DNA of 6,193 nucleotides from CAYFMS01 sp964491425. Lineage in GTDB: Bacteria; Patescibacteriota; Patescibacteriia; UBA9934. This document shows, one piece after another, positions 1 to 6,152 of the stretch. The first letter of the stretch is position 1, and the number at the start of each line of letters is the position of its first letter. The notes under the pieces were generated by a model that was given only the letters and a program-made list of their open reading frames with translations, ran no database searches and was not told the DNA's origin. The position numbers and the translations under genes were made by a program. Location of the stretch: positions 1 to 6,193 of the forward strand of contig CAZBFR010000044.1 in the NCBI GenBank assembly GCA_964491425.1, in the 5' to 3' direction.

Positions 1-3
1 TTT

Positions 4-78
4 TGGTGACCCCAAGGAGAATCGAACTCCTGTTACCAGGATGAAAACCTGGCGTCCTAACCGTTAGACGATGGGGCC
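4..78 (-). tRNA. tRNA-Glu (anticodon UUC), complete with encoded CCA
   Basis: Read on the minus strand, the sequence folds as a full cloverleaf. The acceptor arm GGCCCCA pairs with TGGGGTC (one G-U pair). The anticodon stem CCAGG/CCTGG encloses the loop TTTTCAT, giving anticodon TTC, which reads GAA/GAG glutamate codons. The T-arm AGGAG/CTCCT encloses TTCGATT. A73 is followed by an encoded CCA, so the 3' end needs no CCA addition. Length is 75 nt including CCA. It delivers glutamate to the ribosome. It lies downstream of the photolyase gene on the same strand but has its own strong promoter. Confidence 0.97.
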
Positions 79-109
79 GTTGCTATTTTTCGAGCCAGTT
101 TGTGCGAAA

Positions 110-138
110 ATGATACGAGAAATAGTGAATTCTGTCAA
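110..138 (-). promoter_or_regulatory. Sigma-70-type promoter of the tRNA-Glu gene
   Basis: On the minus strand a perfect -35 hexamer TTGACA (138..133) is followed by a 17-bp spacer and the -10 hexamer TATCAT (115..110, 5 of 6 consensus matches). Transcription would start near position 103, leaving a leader of about 25 nt before the tRNA 5' end at 78. The -35 box begins 2 bp beyond the photolyase stop codon, so the whole gap between the two genes is occupied by this promoter. It is the best -35/-10 pair found in the window. Confidence 0.85.
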
Positions 139-140
139 TA

Positions 141-1514
141 TCAAGCCGTCGCGTCAAAAAGGGCTTTCGCTCGCTTTGCTTCAACTTTATGATTAACCAT
201 CGGCGGGCGATAGGAAGCGTCTGGATAATCGGTGTACGATTCGTCCCAAGCATGGATCGCGGAAGGAGGAACGTCCTTTAGCTCCGGAACATAGGTCTTA
301 ATATACTCGGCGTCTTTATCAAACTTCGCCCCCTGGAGCCACGGATTAAAGACACGGAAGTAGGGCTGAGCGTCGACGCCCGTTCCCGCCACCCACTGCC
401 AATTTCCATTATTCACGGCAGGATCATAGTCGATTAGGTGCTCGGCGAAAAATCGTTCCCCGTCTCGCCACGAAAGGTGGAGATCTTTTACGAGAAAGGA
501 CGCGACAATCATCCGTACCCGGTTATGCATAATCCCTGTCGTAAGAAGCTCACGAATCCCCGCGTCAACAATCGGGAACCCCGTGTAACCCCTCGTAAAC
601 GCCCGAAAATCACTTCGCGTTCCCGGCCACTCAAGCGCGTCAAAGCGAGGGTAGAAGCTTCCCTTGAAGACGTGAGGATAATGCCAAGCGATATGCGTAA
701 AGAAATCGCGCCAGTAAAGCTCCTTAAGGAAGGCTTGGCCTAGACCCTCTCGCTTTGCAACTGCGTAGGTTTCGCGAATCGAGATAGCGCCAAATTTGTG
801 GTAGGCGGAAAGACCACTCGTTGCGGAAAGACCTGGAAAATCCCTCCGTTCTTTATAGTTTCGTAAACGCTTGAGTCCCGCTAGGCGCTTTTTCCCCTCT
901 TCTCGCCCACCGATAAACCGAAGTGACCGCTTACGAGAAAGAAACTTGTAGGCGTCTTTTAAGGTCATGTCTCCGGTTGTCGTTTTCCATTTTCCACTCG
1001 CAAGACGCGAAGGAGAAGGGACATCCTCTTGCGAAGCTCGTTTAAAAAATGCGGAATAGACAAGATACGGTTTCCCCGACCCGTTTTTAATAAGGTCCGG
1101 CGAGGTAAGGAGCGCGTCCTCAAAGAGAAGAAATGGAATCTCTTCGTGCGCGAGCGCGCGTCCGATCGCCTCGTCGCGAGCGCGGGCGAAAGGCGTATAA
1201 TCGCGATTTCCAAACACAGCCTCAACCCGTTCTTTTTTTATAAATGAGAGGAGTCGTTTATCGCCAATCCCCTTAAGGTAGGTAAGCTGACCCGAATCCT
1301 TATGTAAGGCCGAGTCTAAATCGTCTAATGACTCGAGAAGAAATTGATACGCCGGCTCTCCGAAATACCGATTCTTCTTCCCTACTTGCCTATCGTCAAA
1401 AAGAAATACCGGAATAACCTTCTCTGACTGCAAAAGTGCTTCGTTTAACCCGGTATTATCAACGAGGCGTAAATCCCGTCGAAAGAGAAAAACGCTCGTC
1501 TTAAATCGTTTCAT
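141..1514 (-). CDS. phrB: Deoxyribodipyrimidine photolyase (class I CPD type)
   Basis: This cytoplasmic flavoenzyme splits UV-induced cyclobutane pyrimidine dimers with blue light, using FADH-. The 457 aa are close to the E. coli enzyme (472 aa). Residues 7-135 form the antenna-binding alpha/beta domain, starting with the family signature FRRDLRLVDN (11-20). Residues from about 230 form the helical FAD domain. Aligned by eye to E. coli PhrB, the electron-transfer tryptophans are present as W296, W349 and W372 (E. coli 306, 359, 382). So are E265, W268 and W374 at the lesion site, M335, and N368 near the flavin. These favour CPD over (6-4) or cryptochrome activity. The antenna (MTHF or a deazaflavin) cannot be decided. 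The ATG lies 2 bp after the upstream stop (TAGCTATG) with no Shine-Dalgarno, suggesting translational coupling. It is the last gene of the minus-strand operon, and no terminator follows it. Confidence 0.95.
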   Translation of the reverse strand: MKRFKTSVFLFRRDLRLVDNTGLNEALLQSEKVIPVFLFDDRQVGKKNRYFGEPAYQFLLESLDDLDSALHKDSGQLTYLKGIGDKRLLSFIKKERVEAVFGNRDYTPFARARDEAIGRALAHEEIPFLLFEDALLTSPDLIKNGSGKPYLVYSAFFKRASQEDVPSPSRLASGKWKTTTGDMTLKDAYKFLSRKRSLRFIGGREEGKKRLAGLKRLRNYKERRDFPGLSATSGLSAYHKFGAISIRETYAVAKREGLGQAFLKELYWRDFFTHIAWHYPHVFKGSFYPRFDALEWPGTRSDFRAFTRGYTGFPIVDAGIRELLTTGIMHNRVRMIVASFLVKDLHLSWRDGERFFAEHLIDYDPAVNNGNWQWVAGTGVDAQPYFRVFNPWLQGAKFDKDAEYIKTYVPELKDVPPSAIHAWDESYTDYPDASYRPPMVNHKVEAKRAKALFDATA

Positions 1515-1516
1515 AG

Positions 1517-2584
1517 CTAGGTAAGACGAGACGACGCGCTATGATCGAGAAAACCTCCGCGATACAAATCGATAAGAACAATAAGTCCCGCAAGAACCGT
1601 CGGACCGATAATAAATCCGATCGGCCCAAAAAGTCGAAGACCACCGAGAAGAAAAATAAGAACAAGGATTTCCGGCATCTTCGTTCGCCCGCCAAGAAGC
1701 TTTGGTGTAAGGAAATAGTCCGCACCTCCAACGCAGAACGTCGCCCACGAGGCGAGAAAGATCGCGAGTCCGTACTCACCGTTTACAACAAGGTAGATAA
1801 CCGATGGCGCCATAATAAGCGAAACACCAAGAATCGGAACTTGGGATGCGATAACCGCAAGCGCCCCCCAAAGGACCGCTCCGGGAATTCCTGCAATCGT
1901 AAGCCCAATCGTTGCAACAATGCCTTGAATTACGGCAACGGTAAGCGCCCCGAAAAACACCGTTCGTATCGTTCCAACAATCTTTTGTAAAATCTCCCGA
2001 TCGAGCCCATCTTTAAACGGGCTGATATCAACGGCATACTGATAAATACGCTCTCGGTTTATTAGGAAGAAGTAGAGGGCCGTAAGGAAAATAAACGTTT
2101 GGAAGATAAACCCGAGACTTTTTGCAAACGCGTCGTCAAGGCGCGAAACGATCCAAGTTCCAGCCTCTATTCCCGCCTGCTCAAGATTAATCGACTCAAT
2201 CCGCGCGATAACGCTCGCGGGAAGCTTCTCGACAAACGGAGCATTTTGTAAAATCGTAATCTGCTCGAGAGCATTTCCCTCCTCAACCCACCTTACCGCG
2301 TCGGTCGCCTGACTAATAATCACCGCAACGAAAATAATAAGCGGAACAAGAACAACCGAAAGAAACCCCGCGATAAGCGCAAAAGCCGAAAGTCGACGGT
2401 ACTTAAGAAAACGAACAAGAAATCGATCCGCCGGCGCAAGAATCACTCCGGCAATCCCCGCGGTCACAAGTGCGAGGATAAAGGGCTCCGTAATTTGCCA
2501 AGCAAGAAGTAGAACGCCAACGAAAAGGACAAGAAAAAACCATTTTGCTGTGTGAGCGTGATATTTCATTTGAGGGATCGCCAT
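1517..2584 (-). CDS. AI-2E family (UPF0118/PerM) membrane transporter
   Basis: This 355-aa polytopic inner-membrane protein belongs to the AI-2E exporter-like family. Hydrophobic segments lie at about 14-30, 32-50, 66-90, 155-174, 205-262 (a long pair), 271-290, 303-320 and 321-341. A soluble stretch at roughly 92-154 sits between the third and fourth, as is usual here. Family landmarks are FLINRERI (173-180), the run QGIVATIGLTIAGIPGAVLWG (220-240), QVPILG (248-253), TPKLLGGR (293-300) and LFGPIGFIIGP (318-328). Members have been linked to autoinducer-2 export or ion/proton exchange; nothing here points to AI-2 chemistry, so the substrate is open. It begins 14 bp after the double-CxxC gene and ends 2 bp before the photolyase start. 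Upstream of its ATG is only a weak GGGG stretch. A second in-frame ATG at codon 6 is possible but not favoured. Confidence 0.9.
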   Translation of the reverse strand: MAIPQMKYHAHTAKWFFLVLFVGVLLLAWQITEPFILALVTAGIAGVILAPADRFLVRFLKYRRLSAFALIAGFLSVVLVPLIIFVAVIISQATDAVRWVEEGNALEQITILQNAPFVEKLPASVIARIESINLEQAGIEAGTWIVSRLDDAFAKSLGFIFQTFIFLTALYFFLINRERIYQYAVDISPFKDGLDREILQKIVGTIRTVFFGALTVAVIQGIVATIGLTIAGIPGAVLWGALAVIASQVPILGVSLIMAPSVIYLVVNGEYGLAIFLASWATFCVGGADYFLTPKLLGGRTKMPEILVLIFLLGGLRLFGPIGFIIGPTVLAGLIVLIDLYRGGFLDHSASSRLT

Positions 2585-2598
2585 ATGACCCCACTATA

Positions 2599-3126
2599 TC
2601 ATTTTTTCGGGAGAACGCAGAGGTCGCAATAGCCGGAAATTGCTTTTGACGTATGATAAAACGCGTACATTGATAGAAGAAACGCTCCGGTTAGTAGATA
2701 AAAGCGGGCGTGATAGACCGCTGTTGAAAGTCCAAGACCGAAAAACGCGAGGACCGAGGAGTAGCAAGCAGTGCAAGCGATACTTGAAGCAAGAAGGGAG
2801 AGAAAAACCGACCCGGCCGTCGCCGACCGCTCGAGCTTTCGTTTCGCTTCGACTTTTTTCATCTGCAAAACGATCTGCATTCCAACAAGTAAGCCGTTAA
2901 GAAGGGCAAGGAGGGCAACAAAAACAATAATCGCCGGGTCAAGAATCGATAAATGGAAAAGAAGCGTCGCTCCCGGGGTCGTCCAAACGACTATCATCAT
3001 CATGATCCAAAAGAAAAAGCCGGCAACAAGCACCGAAAAAAGAAGAATCGCGGGGTGACGCCCCATCTCGCGCGCCGCACCGGAAAAAATTCGCCGACTT
3101 ATTCCCATACCCACCCCTTTTACCAT
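2599..3126 (-). CDS. Four-helix membrane protein with two CxxC motifs (possible metal or thiol role)
   Basis: The family is not firmly recognised. With the start used here it has 175 aa. A basic N-terminus (1-24) is followed by membrane segments at about 25-47, 63-89, 104-134 and 141-157, and by a highly basic loop MKKVEAKRKLER (89-100). The positive-inside rule puts both ends in the cytoplasm. Cysteines come as CTAC (118-121) inside the third helix and CDLC (167-170) in the short C-terminal tail. Cysteines in a helix plus a cytoplasmic pair recall MerT-like mercury/metal transport proteins, but this is only an analogy. The start is uncertain. ATG at 3126 has GGAG 9 nt upstream and is the first ATG clearly inside a transcript from the nearby -10. 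ATGs at 3162, 3144 and 3108 (the last after AGGGGTGGG) are alternatives. First gene of the minus-strand operon. Confidence 0.75.
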   Translation of the reverse strand: MVKGVGMGISRRIFSGAAREMGRHPAILLFSVLVAGFFFWIMMMIVVWTTPGATLLFHLSILDPAIIVFVALLALLNGLLVGMQIVLQMKKVEAKRKLERSATAGSVFLSLLASSIACTACYSSVLAFFGLGLSTAVYHARFYLLTGAFLLSMYAFYHTSKAISGYCDLCVLPKK

Positions 3127-3144
3127 GTTCTTCCGCTCCACCAT

Positions 3145-3162
3145 AGAGTATAATACAGCCAT
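3145..3162. promoter_or_regulatory. Divergent promoter region with overlapping -10 elements
   Basis: The plus strand has a perfect -10 TATAAT at 3149-3154, ending 8 bp before the ATG at 3163. The same bases on the minus strand contain TATACT (3152..3147) and TATTAT (3155..3150), directed at the double-CxxC gene. No good -35 hexamer was found for either direction at 16-18 bp spacing, so the -10 calls carry the prediction. Plus-strand transcription would begin at or within 2 nt of the start codon. Both operons of the window would start from this spot. Confidence 0.6.
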
Positions 3163-3873
3163 ATGGGGATTACCTCCGTCGGTGAACTTGTCTTTATTCT
3201 CCTTCTTGCGGGAATCTTTGGAGTCCTCTTTGTGATGAAGACGGATACGCGTAAAGAGATGGTCGTGATGAGCGCTCTTTCGCTCCTTCTTCTTCCGATT
3301 TCGTTTCCTTTTGTTGGTCGTTTCGCCCCTGCGCTGACTGTTTCTTTTGACGCGATTACCGTTCCCCATATTGCAATCGCCTTTCTCCTTTCTGGAATCG
3401 CGGCTGTTATTTTTCATGCCATTTTTGGAAAGCATTACCAGACCTTTCCGCGCCTTGAATTCCGCCGTTTTGATCGAATCACGGTTGAATCTTGGCTTCT
3501 TCGCCTTCTCGGTCTCTTTCTCGCCTTTGCTTGGCTTCATATCTTTTTCCGCTATATCCTTCCGGAACACCCAGGAACTTCGCTCGTCCTTGCGGCAGTT
3601 GCAACCTCGTTTTACATGATCGCAAAACGTCACGACCTTCTCGCCGACTGCCTCGCAAGCGCCCTCTTGACCGCAAGCGTCGCCTTTTTTACCGCGCTTA
3701 TCGCGCAACTCCTTGCGAGTGACCTCGGAACAAAAGCCTTCGCCGAAAGTCCATCGCTTATTCTTGGCGTGCCGGGCGATCTACTAATCTGGTCGATTGC
3801 TCTTGGATCGCTTCTTGGACCAATGTACGAGTATATTCGTCGCCTTGACCTTGAACCACATGACAACGCCTGA
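3163..3873 (+). CDS. Seven-helix membrane protein resembling lycopene-cyclase-domain proteins
   Basis: This is a 236-aa integral membrane protein with hydrophobic segments at about 6-25, 33-51, 67-88, 109-130, 137-154, 160-184 and 203-225. Two similar halves are visible. Each has a short polar turn (TDTRKEM 27-33; AKRHDLL 154-160), then a helix, a polar loop, and a helix ending GIAAVIFHAIFG (78-89) or GSLLGPMYEYIRR (215-227). This layout matches the lycopene cyclase domain (CrtYc/CrtYd-like) proteins common in Patescibacteria. However, the segment GVPGDLL (202-208) stands where carotenoid cyclases carry a proline followed by a glutamate pair. Cyclase activity is therefore doubtful and the function unknown. 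There is no Shine-Dalgarno, and the -10 lies 8 bp upstream, so translation is probably leaderless. The last 14 bp overlap the next gene. First gene of the plus-strand operon. Confidence 0.8.
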   Translation: MGITSVGELVFILLLAGIFGVLFVMKTDTRKEMVVMSALSLLLLPISFPFVGRFAPALTVSFDAITVPHIAIAFLLSGIAAVIFHAIFGKHYQTFPRLEFRRFDRITVESWLLRLLGLFLAFAWLHIFFRYILPEHPGTSLVLAAVATSFYMIAKRHDLLADCLASALLTASVAFFTALIAQLLASDLGTKAFAESPSLILGVPGDLLIWSIALGSLLGPMYEYIRRLDLEPHDNA

Positions 3874-4222
3874 TTTTTTCTTCGATTCCTCAAAAGACGA
3901 GGGTCAACTCGCGGTCGACGTAATCGAAACCCGCGAGCAGATTATTATTCGCTCCGCGATCGCTGGAGTCGCGCCCGATCGCCTCGAAATCCATACAACG
4001 AACGATGTTGTAACAATCCGCGGGGAGCGCGAGATTCCAGAACTCCAAGACGATGCAACGGTCCATTTCCACGAATGTTTTTGGGGTCCATTCTCCCGTT
4101 CGGTCATTCTCCCTCACCACGTTAACCCAGAGGGCGCCGTTGCCCACTTCGAACATGGTATCCTTACCCTAACCCTCCCGAAACTTCGCGGAGAAATGCA
4201 GGTTAAAATTCATAGCTATTAA
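3860..4222 (+). CDS. Small heat-shock protein, Hsp20/alpha-crystallin family
   Basis: This is an ATP-independent holdase chaperone of 120 aa that keeps unfolding cytoplasmic proteins from aggregating and normally works as an oligomer. The alpha-crystallin domain spans about 17-108, opening with LAVDVIETREQIIIRSAIAG and ending with the hallmark GILTLTLPKL (100-109). ECFWGPFSRSVILP (72-85) is the usual region before the last strands. The short N-terminus MTTPDFFFDSSKDEG and the tail VKI (115-117), an I/V-x-I anchor motif, are complete. The N-terminal arm is much shorter than in E. coli IbpA, as in many Parcubacteria homologues. The ATG at 3860 is chosen because the family region starts soon after it; the in-frame ATG at 3797 would add 21 residues that merely translate the preceding gene in another frame. 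It overlaps that gene by 14 bp and ends 1 bp before the VanW gene. Confidence 0.92.
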   Translation: MTTPDFFFDSSKDEGQLAVDVIETREQIIIRSAIAGVAPDRLEIHTTNDVVTIRGEREIPELQDDATVHFHECFWGPFSRSVILPHHVNPEGAVAHFEHGILTLTLPKLRGEMQVKIHSY

Positions 4223-4223
4223 T

Positions 4224-6110
4224 ATGCGCGCCCTTCTCAACAAAAAATCCGCCGTTATCACCGTTAGTCTCGCGGTACTTCTCGCTCTCGTCCTTACAGG
4301 CGCGATACTTTTTTACCTAAAACTCTACGAAGGACGTATTTATCCAAATATTACGATTAACGAAGTCCCTGTCGGTGGACTTACAGCCGTTGAAGCGCAA
4401 GAGCGACTACAAAAACGCTTTGACGCAATGATGGACGCGGGACTTTCCGTTACCGTAGACGGCGAAACGGAAACGATTAACCTACGCCCGACCGGCTCGA
4501 CCGATCCCGACTTAATTTCGGATCTTCTCTACGTCGATAACGCAACATCCGCGGAATTAGCGTATAAAATAGGCCGATCCGGAGACCCATCCGTCGATCT
4601 TCTTTCCCCGATTATCCTTCTTTTCGCGGATCGTGCGCTTTATTCCGATGTAACAATCCTCGAAGAGCCTCTCCTTAACGCCCTCGAAGACGAATTCGGA
4701 GATCTTGAAACCCCGCCTGCCCCAACGACGTACACAATCGAAAAATCCGGTGACTCCTATGAAATTGGAGCCGTTGTTGGAAAGACAGGGATGGTTCTTG
4801 ATACAAGCGCCTTCCTTATCGAGCTTCGACGCGACGCGAAGGATCTTTCGCTTATGCCAAAATCGATCTCGCTCATCCCTTCGGAAACTCCAATTTCTGA
4901 AGAAGATGCGCTTACCCAAACAAATGGCGTAGTTCGTATCCTTGAGAACGCTCCGTATACGCTTACCTATACGTCTCCAGCCGAACGACCTTATACCTTC
5001 TCCCTTACCGAGGCGCAGTTAATGAATTTCCTCGTTCCGGAAAAGTCCGACAAGCTCGTTCGCTTAACACTTGGCGGAGAGGCCTACGACGCCTATATTG
5101 ACTCGCTTCGCGAAGCGATCGACGAGGCCCCACAAAATGCGAAATTCGAAATGGCGAACGGTCGCGTAACGGAATTCCAGGGAAGCATCGACGGAGTATC
5201 GCTCAACGAAGCGGAAACAACGAGACGTATTATCGACGAAGCGTTAAAGGAGGAGCGAACGATTCCTCTCGCATACTCGGTCGTCGCCCCGGAAATCCCA
5301 ACCGAAGAGGTAAATGATCTAGGAATTCGCGAAGTGCTCGGAGTTGGAATCTCAACGTTTAAGGGTTCGCCTTCAAATCGTATTAAAAACATTACCCACG
5401 GTGCGAACAAACTCAACGGTCTCTTAATCGAGCCGGGTGAAACAATCTCGCTCGTCGAAGAGCTTGGACCATTTACGGTAGCCGATGGCTACCTTCCGGA
5501 ACTCGTAATCAAAGGCGACGAAATTAAACCGGAAATCGGAGGAGGACTTTGCCAAATCGGAACGACAACCTTCCGCGCGGCAATGCTCTCAGGTCTCCAA
5601 ATCGACGAACGTCGAAATCACTCGCTCGTAATTTCCTACTACGGCGACCCACAAAATGGCAATCCGGGAAGCGACGCGACAATCTACGACCCTGCCCCAG
5701 ACTTCAAGTTTACAAATGACACCGATCACCACATCCTCCTCCAAACCGAGATGGATATGACGCGAAGTGAACTCGTCTTTACCTTCTGGGGGACCTCGGA
5801 CGGTCGCGAAGCGAGCTACACCCCGCCACAAGTCCTTTCTTGGAGTGGCTACGGCCCAACACAATATAAAGAAACGACCGACCTCGCTCCAGGCGTTGAA
5901 CGATGCCAAGCCCCACACGCCGGAGCGACAACAAGTTTCGACTATATCGTAAAGTACGCCGACGGTACGGAGCACAAAAAAACCTACACCTCGACTTACC
6001 GCTCGATGCCTCGAATCTGTCTCGTTGGGGTCGCGCCAAACGCCTCGGGATCAACCGAACAGCCTCTCGCCGTCGAAGACGTCCCTACGGACCTCGAAAT
6101 CGTAGAATAA
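4224..6110 (+). CDS. VanW-domain protein with peptidoglycan-binding repeats
   Basis: This is a 628-aa membrane-anchored envelope protein. A single N-terminal helix (11-33) leaves the rest outside the membrane. Next come the YPNITINEVPVGGLTAVEAQ segment (40-59) and two peptidoglycan-binding-like (PF12229-type) modules. Their matching ends are TYTIEKSGDSYEIGAVVGKTG (169-189) and AKFEMANGRVTEFQGSIDG (306-324). The VanW domain (about 375-525) contains GISTFKGSPSNRIKNI (375-390), GGGLCQIGTT (439-448), DERRNHS (461-467) and FWGTSDGR (521-528). C443 and H466 are the conserved Cys and His. From memory, VanW-domain proteins of Clostridioides difficile were shown to be L,D-transpeptidases, so cell-wall cross-linking is a reasonable guess here, not proof. 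A C-terminal module (about 535-602) holds C561 and C599. It follows Hsp20 after 1 bp with no Shine-Dalgarno, so it is probably co-translated. Despite the name, there is no vancomycin-resistance cluster. Confidence 0.93.
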   Translation: MRALLNKKSAVITVSLAVLLALVLTGAILFYLKLYEGRIYPNITINEVPVGGLTAVEAQERLQKRFDAMMDAGLSVTVDGETETINLRPTGSTDPDLISDLLYVDNATSAELAYKIGRSGDPSVDLLSPIILLFADRALYSDVTILEEPLLNALEDEFGDLETPPAPTTYTIEKSGDSYEIGAVVGKTGMVLDTSAFLIELRRDAKDLSLMPKSISLIPSETPISEEDALTQTNGVVRILENAPYTLTYTSPAERPYTFSLTEAQLMNFLVPEKSDKLVRLTLGGEAYDAYIDSLREAIDEAPQNAKFEMANGRVTEFQGSIDGVSLNEAETTRRIIDEALKEERTIPLAYSVVAPEIPTEEVNDLGIREVLGVGISTFKGSPSNRIKNITHGANKLNGLLIEPGETISLVEELGPFTVADGYLPELVIKGDEIKPEIGGGLCQIGTTTFRAAMLSGLQIDERRNHSLVISYYGDPQNGNPGSDATIYDPAPDFKFTNDTDHHILLQTEMDMTRSELVFTFWGTSDGREASYTPPQVLSWSGYGPTQYKETTDLAPGVERCQAPHAGATTSFDYIVKYADGTEHKKTYTSTYRSMPRICLVGVAPNASGSTEQPLAVEDVPTDLEIVE

Positions 6111-6119
6111 AACAAAAGA

Positions 6120-6136
6120 CCCGCCGAAAAGGCGGG
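6120..6136. terminator. Bidirectional intrinsic terminator after the VanW gene
   Basis: A perfect 6-bp stem CCCGCC/GGCGGG encloses the loop GAAAA, 9 bp after the VanW stop codon. On the plus strand it is followed by AATTTGTTTGTC, a broken T-tract. On the minus strand it is followed by TCTTTTGTTTT, a better T-tract. It should end the plus-strand operon. The stronger minus-side tract suggests it also ends a transcript arriving from beyond the right edge. Confidence 0.85.
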
Positions 6137-6152
6137 AATTTGTTTGTCATGT

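Noticed and set aside
1541..1990. Plus-strand open frame antisense to the AI-2E family gene
   Set aside because: The translation is almost only Lys, Arg, Asn and Ser with no domain. It mirrors the hydrophobic codons of the real minus-strand gene.
3163..3708. Minus-strand reading frame of the double-CxxC gene stays open far upstream, antisense to the cyclase-like gene
   Set aside because: The extra residues are low-complexity and very rich in Lys, Arg and Asn, with no membrane or domain character. The frame is open because the plus-strand gene rarely uses TTA, CTA and TCA codons. The plus-strand protein is clearly the real one.
3797..3859. Longer Hsp20 with an ATG at 3797
   Set aside because: The added 21 residues overlap the end of the preceding membrane-protein gene in another frame and do not resemble an Hsp20 N-terminus.
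3956..3963. GCGATCGC palindrome, like the cyanobacterial HIP1 repeat
   Set aside because: I noticed only this one copy. CpG-rich words such as TCG, CGA and GCG are common throughout the window, so it is probably composition.
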